From Nocardioides sp. Root140 (lineage in GTDB: Bacteria > Actinomycetota > Actinomycetes > Propionibacteriales > Nocardioidaceae), in the NCBI RefSeq assembly GCF_001426745.1, contig NZ_LMFI01000014.1, positions 1,404-65,403 of the forward strand: a stretch of DNA of 64,000 nt, given 5' to 3'. The first letter of the stretch is position 1, and each line of letters opens with the position of its first letter. Shown here piece after piece: positions 53,565 through 62,098 of this stretch. The position numbers and the translations under genes were made by a program. The notes below the pieces were generated by a model. It did not search any database and was not told the origin of the DNA. It was given only the letters and a program-made list of their open reading frames with translations.

Positions 53565-54254
53565 GTGAGCCTTCACAGCAGCCTGATCGCGCAGGGCAGG
53601 TGGTACTACACCGTCACCGTCGCGACCGCTGGGATCGGAGCCTGGATCCCCTTCGTGCATGCATCGTCACGACTGAACGAGCCCGGGCTGCGCCGCAATG
53701 CCGTGGCGTACGGCGCGGGCGCACTCGTGCTCCTGGGCCTGAGCGCGGTGACCCCGACCGACGCCAACGGCGACCCGCAGGGCACCTTCGGCGGAGTCCT
53801 CTCCACCGTGATGGCCATGCTGGCGATCGTGATGATCGTGATGGCCTGCCTGCAGCTGCGGGCACCGCGACAAGCCGTCTACCCTGCCCCCTACCACCCA
53901 CACCAGGGCTTCGTGGATCCGGCGGTGGGCAACGCCCTGGCGGCGCGCAACCGCCGCGATGAGGCGCGCCGGCTGGTCGCCTCCGACCCGTCGCTGGCCC
54001 GGGAGCTGATGATCGGTCGCCCCGACTACAAGCGGACCTACCACGACGGCGGACTGATCGACCTGAACAACGCTCCCCGGGGAACCCTTGCCTCGTTCCT
54101 CGGCATCACCGACGAGGCCGCCGGACGCATCGTCGCCCAGCGCGAGCTGCTGTCGCGTGGATTCTCCAGCATCGAGGAGGCAATCGTCTTCAGCGACCAG
54201 ACCGGAGCCGACGCCGACATCCTGCGCGACCGAGGCGTGCTGCTCCCTCGTTGA
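53565..54254 (+). CDS. membrane protein with helix-hairpin-helix domain
   Basis: A 229-aa protein starting at GTG after GAAGGGGGA. Three hydrophobic segments (about 14-30, 45-60, 76-95) precede a soluble linker and a C-terminal ComEA/T2SK-like helix-hairpin-helix region: LIDLNNAPRGTLASFLGITD near 165-184 and AGRIVAQRELLSRGFSSIEE after it. The motif binds DNA backbone non-specifically in ComEA. A role in DNA handling near the membrane is plausible, given the secreted nuclease next door, but is inference. It also resembles the membrane-HhH proteins of unknown function common in Actinobacteria. Confidence 0.72.
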   Translation: MSLHSSLIAQGRWYYTVTVATAGIGAWIPFVHASSRLNEPGLRRNAVAYGAGALVLLGLSAVTPTDANGDPQGTFGGVLSTVMAMLAIVMIVMACLQLRAPRQAVYPAPYHPHQGFVDPAVGNALAARNRRDEARRLVASDPSLARELMIGRPDYKRTYHDGGLIDLNNAPRGTLASFLGITDEAAGRIVAQRELLSRGFSSIEEAIVFSDQTGADADILRDRGVLLPR

Positions 54255-54270
54255 TGCCGGCCCGCGTAAC

Positions 54271-54897
54271 ATGCGCGGAATGGGGCGCAGCAGACGGCTT
54301 GGGGCAACGCAGACAGCAGTTCCGAGCCAGCGGGAGGAGCAGAAGGCGCTCACCCGGGCCCGGCTCATCGACGCGGCCGTCGCGGTCTTCCTCGCCAAGG
54401 GGTACGCCGCCACGACCATCGATGACATCGTCACGAAGGCTGGCGTCTCCCGGGCGACGTTCTACCTGCACTTCGCCTCGAAGCTGGATCTGGTCGACGC
54501 GATCAGGGAGCCCATCCTGCAGGACACCAGCGAGCTGTGGGAGTTGCTTCCGGGCGCCGTGGCCCGCGGCCGGACCGGGATGTCGGACTGGTTGGACGTG
54601 GCGCTGGACCACTGGGAGACCTTCGCCCCGGCGTTCTCGGCCATCCAGCAGGCCGATCAGATCGAGGCGAACCTTCCCGCAGATCTCGCGACGCTTCGAG
54701 GCGATGCCGTGCGCAGCATCGTCCAAGGGCTCGGGTCCCGGTCACGCCTGAGCGAGGACGAACAGCAGGTGCGAGCCCGGGCGGCGTGGGGGCTGCTCCA
54801 CGACCTATTCGACCACTATGCGGCCGAGGGGTGGGCGCACGGGCGAGCGACCGTGCACGAGGCCCTTCTCGATGCCTGGGTCGCCCTGCTGACCTGA
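54271..54897 (+). CDS. TetR-family transcriptional regulator
   Basis: About 208 aa. The DNA-binding domain is clear: LIDAAVAVFLAKGYAATTID followed by DIVTKAGVSRATFYLHFASK, with the usual Tyr-x-His-Phe end. The ligand-binding part is helical with no recognised substrate signature. It lies 84 bases ahead of an esterase/Baeyer-Villiger monooxygenase pair and probably controls it. Start could be ATG 54271 or 54280; neither has a strong ribosome-binding site. Confidence 0.88.
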   Translation: MRGMGRSRRLGATQTAVPSQREEQKALTRARLIDAAVAVFLAKGYAATTIDDIVTKAGVSRATFYLHFASKLDLVDAIREPILQDTSELWELLPGAVARGRTGMSDWLDVALDHWETFAPAFSAIQQADQIEANLPADLATLRGDAVRSIVQGLGSRSRLSEDEQQVRARAAWGLLHDLFDHYAAEGWAHGRATVHEALLDAWVALLT

Positions 54898-54944
54898 GCG
54901 AGCCAGTTGGCTAGGTGGCGCGTCGGATCGACGCCACGTGGAGG

Positions 54945-54958
54945 GTGACCCGGGTCAC
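54945..54958. promoter_or_regulatory. candidate TetR operator before the esterase gene
   Basis: GTGACCCGGGTCAC is a perfect 14-bp palindrome ending 23 bases before the esterase ATG. A second imperfect pair (GCGTCG, GAT, CGACGC) lies about 20 bases upstream. TetR proteins bind such sites near the start of the gene they repress; the pairing is inference from position. Confidence 0.5.
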
Positions 54959-54981
54959 GTTGCGCCGCGAGGCTGGGACCC

Positions 54982-55923
54982 ATGACCTACAACTTCGACA
55001 TCGAGCTGCAGCCCTGGGTCTCGATGCTCCCCACCCTGGACGTCTCGGACCCGGTCGCCGCGCGGGCGATGCTCGTGCAGATGAGTGCCAGCATCCCGCC
55101 GTTCGAGGCTCCCGAGGGGATCACCATCACGAGCGGAGAGGCTCCCGGCCCCGACGGGGAGCCCGACGTGCCGGTGTTGATCTTCTCCCCCAACGACCAG
55201 GAGACGGACCGGCCGGTGGTGGTCTACGCGCACGGCGGCGGCTTCGTCACCGGCAGCGCCGACGGCGACCTTGCCCTTCCTGCGCAGATGGCAGCGGAGG
55301 CGGGCGCGGTCGTGATTTCGGTCAACTACCGGCTGGCTCCCGAGACTCCGTTCCCCGGTCCGGTGGAGGACTGCTACGCCGTCCTGCTCTGGGTGGAGAA
55401 GAACAGCGAGTCCCTGGGCATCGACCCCGCGCGGATCGCCGTCGCCGGCGTAAGCGCCGGTGCCTGCTTCGCGGCCGCGATGACCCTGATGGCACGGGAC
55501 CGCAACGGTCCGGAGATCTGCTTCCAGATGCTCGACATCCCGGTCCTCGACGACCGCTGCAGCACGCCGTCGATGCTCGCCTACCCGGACGCCCCCATCT
55601 GGACCGTGAAGAGCGCTCGCGACAGCTGGCGGCAGTACCTCGGCCCCGACGCCAGCGGTGACGTTCCGGCGTACGCCGCCCCCGCCCGGGCGCACGACCT
55701 GACTGGCCTGCCGCCGGCGTACGTCGTGGTCGCGGAGTACGACCCGTTGCGCGATGAGGGCATCGACTACGCACGACGGCTCCTGGGAGCCGGCGTGCCC
55801 ACCGAGCTCCACCTGTTCCCGGGGACCTTCCACGGCTCGGGTGGCGCGATTCCGGCCGCCGCCGTCTCGCAGCGGATGCGTGCCGAGGCACTGACCGCTC
55901 TCAAGAAAGGCCTTCAGTCGTGA
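54982..55923 (+). CDS. alpha/beta hydrolase fold-3 esterase (HSL family)
   Basis: A 313-aa protein. HGGGFVTGS near 81-89 is the oxyanion-hole motif of the hormone-sensitive-lipase family, and GVSAGACFA near 155 holds the catalytic Ser. A catalytic Asp in VVAEYDPLRDEG near 252 and His in FPGTFHGSG near 281 complete the triad. Family members hydrolyse short-chain esters or lactones. The next gene, a Baeyer-Villiger monooxygenase, starts 4 bases inside the stop (GTGA), so the pair would turn a ketone into an ester or lactone and then cleave it. Confidence 0.88.
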   Translation: MTYNFDIELQPWVSMLPTLDVSDPVAARAMLVQMSASIPPFEAPEGITITSGEAPGPDGEPDVPVLIFSPNDQETDRPVVVYAHGGGFVTGSADGDLALPAQMAAEAGAVVISVNYRLAPETPFPGPVEDCYAVLLWVEKNSESLGIDPARIAVAGVSAGACFAAAMTLMARDRNGPEICFQMLDIPVLDDRCSTPSMLAYPDAPIWTVKSARDSWRQYLGPDASGDVPAYAAPARAHDLTGLPPAYVVVAEYDPLRDEGIDYARRLLGAGVPTELHLFPGTFHGSGGAIPAAAVSQRMRAEALTALKKGLQS

Positions 55924-57527
55924 ATGAACTCGTCACCGGGCACTACAAGGTGGTCGTGATCGGAGCTGGCTTCGGCGGGATGTATGCCCTGCACCGGCTG
56001 CGCAGCGAGGGCACCCAGACGATCTGCTTCGAGGCCGGCGGTGGCGTCGGCGGCACCTGGTACTGGAACCGCTACCCGGGTGCCCGCGTCGACATCGAGA
56101 GCATGCAGTACTCCTACAGCTTCGACGAGGAGCTCCAGCAGGAGTGGAGCTGGCCCGAGAACTTCTCCGCCCAGCCCGACATCGAGAGGTACGCCAACCA
56201 CGTGGCCGACCGCTTCGGTCTGCGGGAGGACATCGTCTTCGACGCCCGGGTCAACTCGATGCGGTTCGACGAAGAGGCAAACATCTGGCACCTGACCACC
56301 GAGCGCGGTGACGAGGTGACGGCGCACTACGTGATCTCCGCGACGGGCAGCCTCGACGCCACCAACGTCCCTGGCTTCCCGGGACTGGACTCGTTCGAGG
56401 GCGACTGGCACCACACGTCGCAGTGGCCGAAGGAGGGCGTGTCGTTCGACGGCCTGCGGGTCGGCGTGATCGGCACCGGCTCCTCCGGGGTCCAGGCCAT
56501 CCCCGAGATCGCCAAGACGGCCAGCCACCTCCACGTCTTCCAGCGGACCCCGGCGTTCACGATGCCCAACAACAACCAGCCGCTGGATCCGGACTACGAG
56601 CGCGAGTGGAAGGACACCTACGCGGAACGGCGCGAGGCGATGCGCACCGACCAGGGGCTCAGCATGTTTCCTCCGAAGTACGGCGCCATCCTCGACATGG
56701 AGCCCGCTGTCCGCGAGGCGATCATGGAGGACCTGTACGCGTCCCGATCGGGGTTCAACCTGCTCGTGGCGTTCAACGACACCATGGTGAACGCGGAGGC
56801 GAACGAGCTCCTGGCGGAGTTCATGCGCAACAAGATCCGCTCGATCGTCACCGACCCCGTGGTCGCCGAGAAGCTCTGCCCACGCTACGCGATCGGCACC
56901 AAGCGGGTGTGCCTCGACAGCGGCTACCACGCGACGTACAACCGCGAGAACGTGACGCTCGTCGACGTACGCGAGTCGCCGATCGAGGAGATCACCCCGC
57001 GTGGCGTCCGCACCGCAGACGGCGAGTACGAGCTAGACATCCTCGTCCTGGCGACGGGTTTCGACGCGGTGAGTGGCTCGCTGACCCGGCTCAACGTCAC
57101 CGGCGTCGACGGCCTGGACCTGCGCGACAAGTGGAAGGACGGGGCGACCAACTACCTCGGCATGTTCGTCGCCGGATTCCCGAACCTCTTCATGATCCAC
57201 GGCCCCGGCAGCCCCGGCGTCCTGGCACAGATGATCGCCGGGGCCGAGTGGCAGGTGCAGTACGTGCTCGACGTCATCCACGACCTGGACACGCGAGGCG
57301 TCCAGCGGATCGACACCACCGCGGAGTGGGAGAACAAGTGGGACGCCGAGGTGCAGACCGCCGCGTCGTACACGCTGTTCGGCGACACCGACTCCTGGTA
57401 CAAGGGCGCCAACATCGAGGGGAAGCCGAAGTCCTTCATGGTGTACGTCGGCGGGTACGACAACTACTCACGCCGTTGCCGGGAGCAGGTCGAAGCCGAC
57501 TACGAGGGATTCGTCCTCAGTCCCTGA
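55920..57527 (+). CDS. Baeyer-Villiger monooxygenase, FAD-dependent
   Basis: A 535-aa class B flavin monooxygenase. The FAD Rossmann motif is VVVIGAGFGGMYALHRL near 11-27, the type I fingerprint FEGDWHHTSQWP near 160-171 matches F-x-G-x3-H-x3-WP exactly, and GVIGTGSSGVQA near 182-193 is the NADPH Rossmann motif. DILVLATGFDAVSG lies in the C-terminal half. Length and motifs fit the cyclohexanone/acetone-type group. It inserts oxygen next to a carbonyl; the substrate is unknown. GTG start overlapping the esterase stop. Confidence 0.92.
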   Translation: MNELVTGHYKVVVIGAGFGGMYALHRLRSEGTQTICFEAGGGVGGTWYWNRYPGARVDIESMQYSYSFDEELQQEWSWPENFSAQPDIERYANHVADRFGLREDIVFDARVNSMRFDEEANIWHLTTERGDEVTAHYVISATGSLDATNVPGFPGLDSFEGDWHHTSQWPKEGVSFDGLRVGVIGTGSSGVQAIPEIAKTASHLHVFQRTPAFTMPNNNQPLDPDYEREWKDTYAERREAMRTDQGLSMFPPKYGAILDMEPAVREAIMEDLYASRSGFNLLVAFNDTMVNAEANELLAEFMRNKIRSIVTDPVVAEKLCPRYAIGTKRVCLDSGYHATYNRENVTLVDVRESPIEEITPRGVRTADGEYELDILVLATGFDAVSGSLTRLNVTGVDGLDLRDKWKDGATNYLGMFVAGFPNLFMIHGPGSPGVLAQMIAGAEWQVQYVLDVIHDLDTRGVQRIDTTAEWENKWDAEVQTAASYTLFGDTDSWYKGANIEGKPKSFMVYVGGYDNYSRRCREQVEADYEGFVLSP

Positions 57528-57547
57528 TGGGACACCCCTTGCGAACT

Positions 57548-57568
57548 CAGTAGACACGGTGTCTACTG
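57548..57568. promoter_or_regulatory. 21-bp palindrome, probable operator
   Basis: Perfect 10-bp arms CAGTAGACAC (57548-57557) and GTGTCTACTG (57559-57568) around one central G. It sits 20 bases after the monooxygenase stop and 14-35 bases before the possible starts of the PucR-type regulator. The symmetric one-base centre is more typical of a dimeric repressor site than of a terminator. Confidence 0.6.
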
Positions 57569-57582
57569 GGCACCCTGGACTC

Positions 57583-58638
57583 GTGAGAGAGCGCGGTGCC
57601 CGTATGCAAGGGTTGTTGCTGAGGTTTTCGTCCCTGGACGCCAGGGCCGAGAACGCCATGCGTGTGGTGGGCTTCTTCGACGCCCTGATCGAGCAACGCT
57701 CTGACATCCAGACCGTGCTCTCCCAGGCCGGCCGGTTCGCCGAGGGCTCGGTCGGGATCGCCGAGCCCGGCGAACGCTGCCCCGAGCACGCCTCGACCCG
57801 CCTGCTCGTCACCGGGCACACGGTGTGGATCTCGCGCAGCCCGCAGGAGGCCTTTCCCCTCGACGACGTGCTGCTCGAGAGGTTCGGCCTGGCCTGCATC
57901 GCGGCGCTGGGCAACCCGGGGGCGTCCACCCTGCGCATGGACGACCCCGCGCTCCTCGAGCTGATCCTCGGGCGAGTGGCCTCGAGCGCCGACCGCTCCC
58001 GTGCGATCCAGCTCCTCGGGATCACCCCCTCGACCCCGGTCACGATGCTGGCGGTGCACGGCGACCGCGCGGCCGCGGCGCACGTCGTCGCGCACCTGCC
58101 GACCCATGCCTGGCGTCGGATCGCCCAGCTGGACGGCATCACGGCGATCGCGACCGCGGCTCCGCCGGAGCGCGACGCGGCGGTGCCTCCGGGGACCCAC
58201 GTGGGCGTGAGCCGTCCGTTCCGGGCGACCGAGGTGCAGGAAGCCTGGCAGGGCGCGATCAACGCGCTGCGCTACGCGTCGGACGGACCCGCGAGTCGCA
58301 ACCTGATGTTCCAGGCGGACCTCGGGCCCTACGAGCTCCTCGCCGCCAAGCTCCGCCCCGAGGACGTCGCAGGCGTGGCCGACGTCCAGGCGCTGGAGCG
58401 GCTGGGCAAGACCTCGTCCGGCCAGGACGTCCTGCGCACGGTGGAGGTGCTGCTGTGCGTCGGCTCGTTGCGCGAAGCGGCTCGACAGCTGCACATCCAC
58501 CACAACTCCGTCGCGACGCGGGTCGCCCGCGCCGAGGCCGAGCTGGGCTACTCGATCACGACTGCCCCGGGGTTGACCCGGGTGACTCTCGCCCTCGTGC
58601 TGCACCGGCTCGGGCAGAACGACTACCTCGCGCACTGA
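57583..58638 (+). CDS. PucR/CdaR-type helix-turn-helix regulator
   Basis: About 351 aa with GTG 57583 as start, or 344 with ATG 57604; a GTG at 57559 would lie inside the palindrome and is rejected. The C-terminus has the PucR HTH: TVEVLLCVGSLREAARQLHI followed by HHNSVATRVARAEAELG. The preceding region (SDIQTVLSQAGRFAEGSVGI, then middle strands) fits the sensory part of the family. It lies downstream of the monooxygenase pair and may be a second regulator of ketone use. The effector is unknown. Confidence 0.8.
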   Translation: MRERGARMQGLLLRFSSLDARAENAMRVVGFFDALIEQRSDIQTVLSQAGRFAEGSVGIAEPGERCPEHASTRLLVTGHTVWISRSPQEAFPLDDVLLERFGLACIAALGNPGASTLRMDDPALLELILGRVASSADRSRAIQLLGITPSTPVTMLAVHGDRAAAAHVVAHLPTHAWRRIAQLDGITAIATAAPPERDAAVPPGTHVGVSRPFRATEVQEAWQGAINALRYASDGPASRNLMFQADLGPYELLAAKLRPEDVAGVADVQALERLGKTSSGQDVLRTVEVLLCVGSLREAARQLHIHHNSVATRVARAEAELGYSITTAPGLTRVTLALVLHRLGQNDYLAH

Positions 58639-58710
58639 AGACTGCTTCCAATTCGGCGATTCGCGGACGAAGTCGGCATCCGACCTCTAGATTGCTCGCA
58701 GTCTTCAGTG
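58633..58710. repeat. 13-bp inverted repeat across the regulator stop and the next gene's leader
   Basis: CACTGAAGACTGC (58633-58645) and GCAGTCTTCAGTG (58698-58710) pair perfectly with a 52-base loop. The left arm contains the PucR-type stop codon; the right arm ends immediately before the AAGGGAAG ribosome-binding site of the next gene. It may act as a terminator, an RNA switch or a protein site. Confidence 0.6.
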
Positions 58711-58721
58711 AAGGGAAGCCC

Positions 58722-59459
58722 ATGCTTCGATCCGTGCGCAACGTTGCCGTCACCGTCACCCTGACGGTGCTCGCCGCGCTCCTCCTCTCCCCCGCAACCC
58801 AGGCGCAGGCCGCGGCAGCCGCCGACCCGCTGGCCGGTGCGCCGCGGGTGAACCAGTGCTTCAACGTGCAGCTGTCGGCCGCGAACAGCTCGGCGTCACT
58901 GCCGAGGGGCCCGGTCTCGTGCGCCACCAAGCACACCCTGAAGGTCGTCGCCCGCGCCGCGGTGCCGTCGGACATCCCGCTGGACGGCTCCAACGCCCGG
59001 TTCCGCAACTTCGTCTCCTCGAAGTGCCGGCCGGCGATCAAGCTGGTCCTCGGCAACAACACGATCAGGTACGCCGAGTCGGCGTACGACAACTGGATCT
59101 TCATCCCGACCGCCGCCCAGCGCGCCGCGGGCTCGCACTGGGTGATCTGCACCCTCGGTGTCCAGGGCGGCGTGACCACCCTCGCGACGTCGACCACCGG
59201 GCGCCTCACGAAGGTGACCACCACCCTTCCGCAGCGCCTCCGCATGTGTGGCACGCGGTACGCCCAGCGCGTGAACTGCGCGCAGCCGCACATGTTCCAC
59301 GTGGCCAAGAGCAAGCTCGTCTACTCGGCGTACAGCTACACGCGCGCCAGCCGGATCTCCTCCAGCTTCTGCCCGAGGTACGTCGGCACGGGCTCCTACA
59401 TGTGGCTCGGACGCGGGCTCGGACCGAACTCGTTCGTGCTGACCTGCCTGAGGTGGTAA
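58722..59459 (+). CDS. secreted Septum_form-like protein
   Basis: A 245-aa exported protein: positively charged start, hydrophobic segment about 7-25 and an AQAAAAA signal-cleavage region. The mature part has two similar Cys/His modules, NQCFNVQ...VSCATKHTLKV and RMCGTRYAQRVNCAQPHMFHV, the pattern of the actinobacterial septum-formation family (each module with two Cys and a His). The role of the family is not established. The ATG follows AAGGGAAG. Confidence 0.7.
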   Translation: MLRSVRNVAVTVTLTVLAALLLSPATQAQAAAAADPLAGAPRVNQCFNVQLSAANSSASLPRGPVSCATKHTLKVVARAAVPSDIPLDGSNARFRNFVSSKCRPAIKLVLGNNTIRYAESAYDNWIFIPTAAQRAAGSHWVICTLGVQGGVTTLATSTTGRLTKVTTTLPQRLRMCGTRYAQRVNCAQPHMFHVAKSKLVYSAYSYTRASRISSSFCPRYVGTGSYMWLGRGLGPNSFVLTCLRW

Positions 59460-59468
59460 CTGCGTCGG

Positions 59469-60581
59469 CTATCTGGGCGGCAGCTCGCGGACGACGATGT
59501 GTGCGCCGGGCTCACTGGTGGCGGGCTGCTTGGAGGCCATGATCCGGTCCACCCGTACGTCGTCCGCGGCGATGCGCGAGCCCGTGCCCGGCAGGCGCCC
59601 GAGCACCTCGTCGAGTGCGTCGATCGTGGGCGTGACGAGGTTGTCGAGATCGGGTTCGTTGAGTCCGGTCTGGTTCGGCGCGAGCATGAACGCGAGCTCG
59701 ATCGCCACCCGACAGTCCTTCGGTAGCGCGCAACCCCTGAACGCGGTGCGGACGGCCTGCTTCCACGCGCGCTCGCGTTCCTCGCCGCCGTACCCCGCGG
59801 GGCGGCCGATGACGGTGCGCCCGAAGGTGGCCGGTGAGCCGTCTCTCTCGGGTGGTGGCGGCGCGACGATGTAGCCCTCGGCGAGGCTCCCGTAGACCTT
59901 GAGCTCATCCGGCCGGTGGTGCCACAGCCACGCGAGGTGAGCGCACAGGATCGCGTCGATCTCGTCCTCGATCACTTCCAGGTGCACGTGCCGGGTCGCC
60001 TGGTCCACGACCGTGCGGATCTCCTGCCACCGGCGCACGCTCGTCAGCTGCAGCTCATGGACCGCCTCGAGGTGATCCATCAGCTCGCCGAAGGTCTCGC
60101 GCCGCGCGTCCGGCGTACGACCCCGACCCGACTTGTAGGGCAGCACCTTGCTCAGGCCGAACAGGCTCACCATCGCCGGGTGCGGATAGACCTCGATGCA
60201 CACCGGGCTCTCCGCGCTGCCCCGCTCGTCGGGATCCACCGACCAGCCGAACCGGTGCGCCAGGGACTCGGCGCGCGGCGGATCGAAGATCGGGTTCGCC
60301 CGGTTCGAGGGGTACGGCGACGCGTGGTAGCTCGCGAACGCCCTGGCCACGAGGTTCTCCCCCACGCGTTGGCCGGTCGCGTTGGGCACCACCAGCGGAG
60401 CGTCCACCGCCACGACGACGGGCTTCGCCGCATGCATGGCCAGCCAGTCGGCGATCTCGTCATCGCTGCGCACGACGCCCGACGTGCGCAGCCGACCGGA
60501 CTCGTCGACCACCGCGATGCCCGTGCGGTTGGCCGGCTTCCACGCCAGGTCGATGCCCACGAAATGTTGCCCGACCTCCAT
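59469..60581 (-). CDS. DUF429 + RusA-like fusion, copy 2
   Basis: A 370-aa paralogue of the gene at 44177-45370. The DUF429 part has HFVGIDLAWKPANRTGIAVV, VVVAVDAPLVVPN and EVYPHPAM; the RusA-like part has RVAIELAFML, EPDLDNLVTPTIDAL and DDVRVDRIMASK. The two copies share nearly the same blocks in the same order, including VGENLVA, LPYKSG and AILCAHLAWLWH, so they come from a duplication. This copy has a shorter linker. The ATG at 60581 aligns with copy 1; a GTG at 60605 would overlap the thioesterase gene. Confidence 0.82.
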   Translation of the reverse strand: MEVGQHFVGIDLAWKPANRTGIAVVDESGRLRTSGVVRSDDEIADWLAMHAAKPVVVAVDAPLVVPNATGQRVGENLVARAFASYHASPYPSNRANPIFDPPRAESLAHRFGWSVDPDERGSAESPVCIEVYPHPAMVSLFGLSKVLPYKSGRGRTPDARRETFGELMDHLEAVHELQLTSVRRWQEIRTVVDQATRHVHLEVIEDEIDAILCAHLAWLWHHRPDELKVYGSLAEGYIVAPPPPERDGSPATFGRTVIGRPAGYGGEERERAWKQAVRTAFRGCALPKDCRVAIELAFMLAPNQTGLNEPDLDNLVTPTIDALDEVLGRLPGTGSRIAADDVRVDRIMASKQPATSEPGAHIVVRELPPR

Positions 60582-60591
60582 ACGTTCGACT

Positions 60592-61092
60592 CTAGTCCGG
60601 GCCACTCAGGGGAAACACCAGCAAGGTGCCGGAGGCGGTGGCGACGGTGCGGCCGTCCTTGTCGACGACCTCGCCCTCCGCGAACGTGACCCGGCGACCG
60701 GGCTTGGTGACGCGGCCGGTGCAGGTGAGCGGTCCACTGTCGGAGGTCACCGGGCGCAGGTAGCTCACCTTGAGCTCGATGGACGTGTAGCCCGTGCCCG
60801 CCGGCAGGGTGGTCTGGGCCGCGCAACCGAGGGCCGAGTCGAGCAGCGTGCAGACCAGCCCGCCGTGCACCATGCCGATCGGGTTGTAGTGCGACTCGTC
60901 GGGGTGGCAGCGGAACGTCACCGTCCCGGGCTCGGCCTCGAACAGCTCCATGCGCATGTGCCCGGCGATCGGTGCCGGCGGCAGCTCGCCGGCCATCATC
61001 CGCTTGAGGAAGTCGAGCCCGTCGAGCTTTGGCAGGGCAGCAAGGGCCTCTGAGTTGTCGCTCCAGGTGACGACAGTCGAACGCTCGGACAT
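60592..61092 (-). CDS. PaaI-type hotdog thioesterase
   Basis: A 166-aa single-domain hotdog protein. NPIGMVHGGLVCTLLDSALG is the conserved helix with H-G-G followed by Asp; YTSIELKVSYLRPV and RVTFAEGEVVDKDGRTVATA are the later strands. Members cleave acyl-CoA thioesters. It follows a second hotdog gene with a 1-base gap, so the two are co-transcribed and may form hetero-oligomers or act in the same pathway. Confidence 0.87.
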   Translation of the reverse strand: MSERSTVVTWSDNSEALAALPKLDGLDFLKRMMAGELPPAPIAGHMRMELFEAEPGTVTFRCHPDESHYNPIGMVHGGLVCTLLDSALGCAAQTTLPAGTGYTSIELKVSYLRPVTSDSGPLTCTGRVTKPGRRVTFAEGEVVDKDGRTVATASGTLLVFPLSGPD

Positions 61093-61093
61093 G

Positions 61094-61537
61094 TCAGTTG
61101 CCGCCCTTGTCGTCGTACGACGGCAGCGGCAGGTTCTGCAGTCTCAGCTGCCCGCGCGCCAGCACCTTGCCGGTCGAGTCGTCGGTGATCACGACGTCCC
61201 ACAGCTGCTGGCTGCGCCCCTGGTGGAGGGCGTCGGCGACGACGGTGGCGCGGCCGCCGGTGGTCGAGCGGAGGAAGTCGGTGCCGTTGTGCACGCCGAC
61301 CGCGAACTGTCCGCGCTCACCCACGGCATGGCTGGCGCCGATGCTGCCGGCGCTCTCGACGATCGTCGCGTAGACGCCCCCGTGGACGACTCCCCAGGGC
61401 GTGTGGTGCGACTCGTCGAGGTCGACGTGACCCCGCACGTGCGTGGGCGTGACCTCGTCGACGACGAAACCGGACGCCGCGACGAACGCGCTGGCGGCCG
61501 GCAGCGAGACGTCGGGGCCCTGCGTGTGGGTGGTCAT
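61094..61537 (-). CDS. second PaaI-type hotdog thioesterase
   Basis: A 147-aa hotdog protein. TPWGVVHGGVYATIVESAGS has the HGG helix with Glu in place of Asp, AVGVHNGTDFLRSTTGGRATV the central strand region and QLWDVVITDDSTGKVLARGQL the last strands. First gene of the two-gene thioesterase operon, divergent from an HxlR regulator 84 bases away, which probably controls it. Confidence 0.87.
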   Translation of the reverse strand: MTTHTQGPDVSLPAASAFVAASGFVVDEVTPTHVRGHVDLDESHHTPWGVVHGGVYATIVESAGSIGASHAVGERGQFAVGVHNGTDFLRSTTGGRATVVADALHQGRSQQLWDVVITDDSTGKVLARGQLRLQNLPLPSYDDKGGN

Positions 61538-61621
61538 GGGCGACTCCGTTCGTAGGCTGACTGTGTTTCTCCAAGTTAGACTACACTGGCCGCGCCGACA
61601 CAACGAGAGACAGGTGACGCC

Positions 61622-62098
61622 GTGCAGTGGCTCGACTACGACACCGACAACTGCTCGATCCAGCGCACCCTCGACGTGATCGGCGAGAAGTGGACGATCC
61701 TCGTGCTGCGCGAGGCCTTCAACGGCGTACGGCGCTTCGACCAGATGCGCGACCACATGGGCGTCTCGGACCCGGTGCTCGCCGACCGCCTGCGCAAGCT
61801 GGTCGCCGCGGGCGTGCTCGAGGCGCTCCCCTACCGGGAGCCCGGACGCCGCACGCGCCACGAGTACAAGCTGACCGAGAAGGGCCTGGACCTCTATCCG
61901 GTGCTGATCTCGCTGCTGAACTGGGGCGACCGCCACCGCGCGGACGACGCGGGGCCTGCTGTGGTGGTCACGCACCGCGACTGCGGCGAACCCGTCTCGG
62001 TTGCGGTGGAGTGCGCCGCCGGGCATCGGCTCCAGTCGGCGCGGGAGTCGCGGAGTGCTCCCGGTCCCGGTGCGCGGCAGGTCAGTCCCGGCGCCTGA
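61622..62098 (+). CDS. HxlR-family transcriptional regulator
   Basis: A 158-aa winged-helix protein. NCSIQRTLDVIGEKWTILVL at the N-terminus is the HxlR signature; Cys11 is the position used for thiol sensing in HypR/YodB-type members. FDQMRDHMGVSDPVLADRLR is the recognition helix region and RHEYKLTEKGLDLYPVLISL the wing and dimer helix. GTG start. The divergent position suggests control of the thioesterase operon. The last 17 bases overlap the convergent phosphodiesterase gene. Confidence 0.88.
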   Translation: MQWLDYDTDNCSIQRTLDVIGEKWTILVLREAFNGVRRFDQMRDHMGVSDPVLADRLRKLVAAGVLEALPYREPGRRTRHEYKLTEKGLDLYPVLISLLNWGDRHRADDAGPAVVVTHRDCGEPVSVAVECAAGHRLQSARESRSAPGPGARQVSPGA

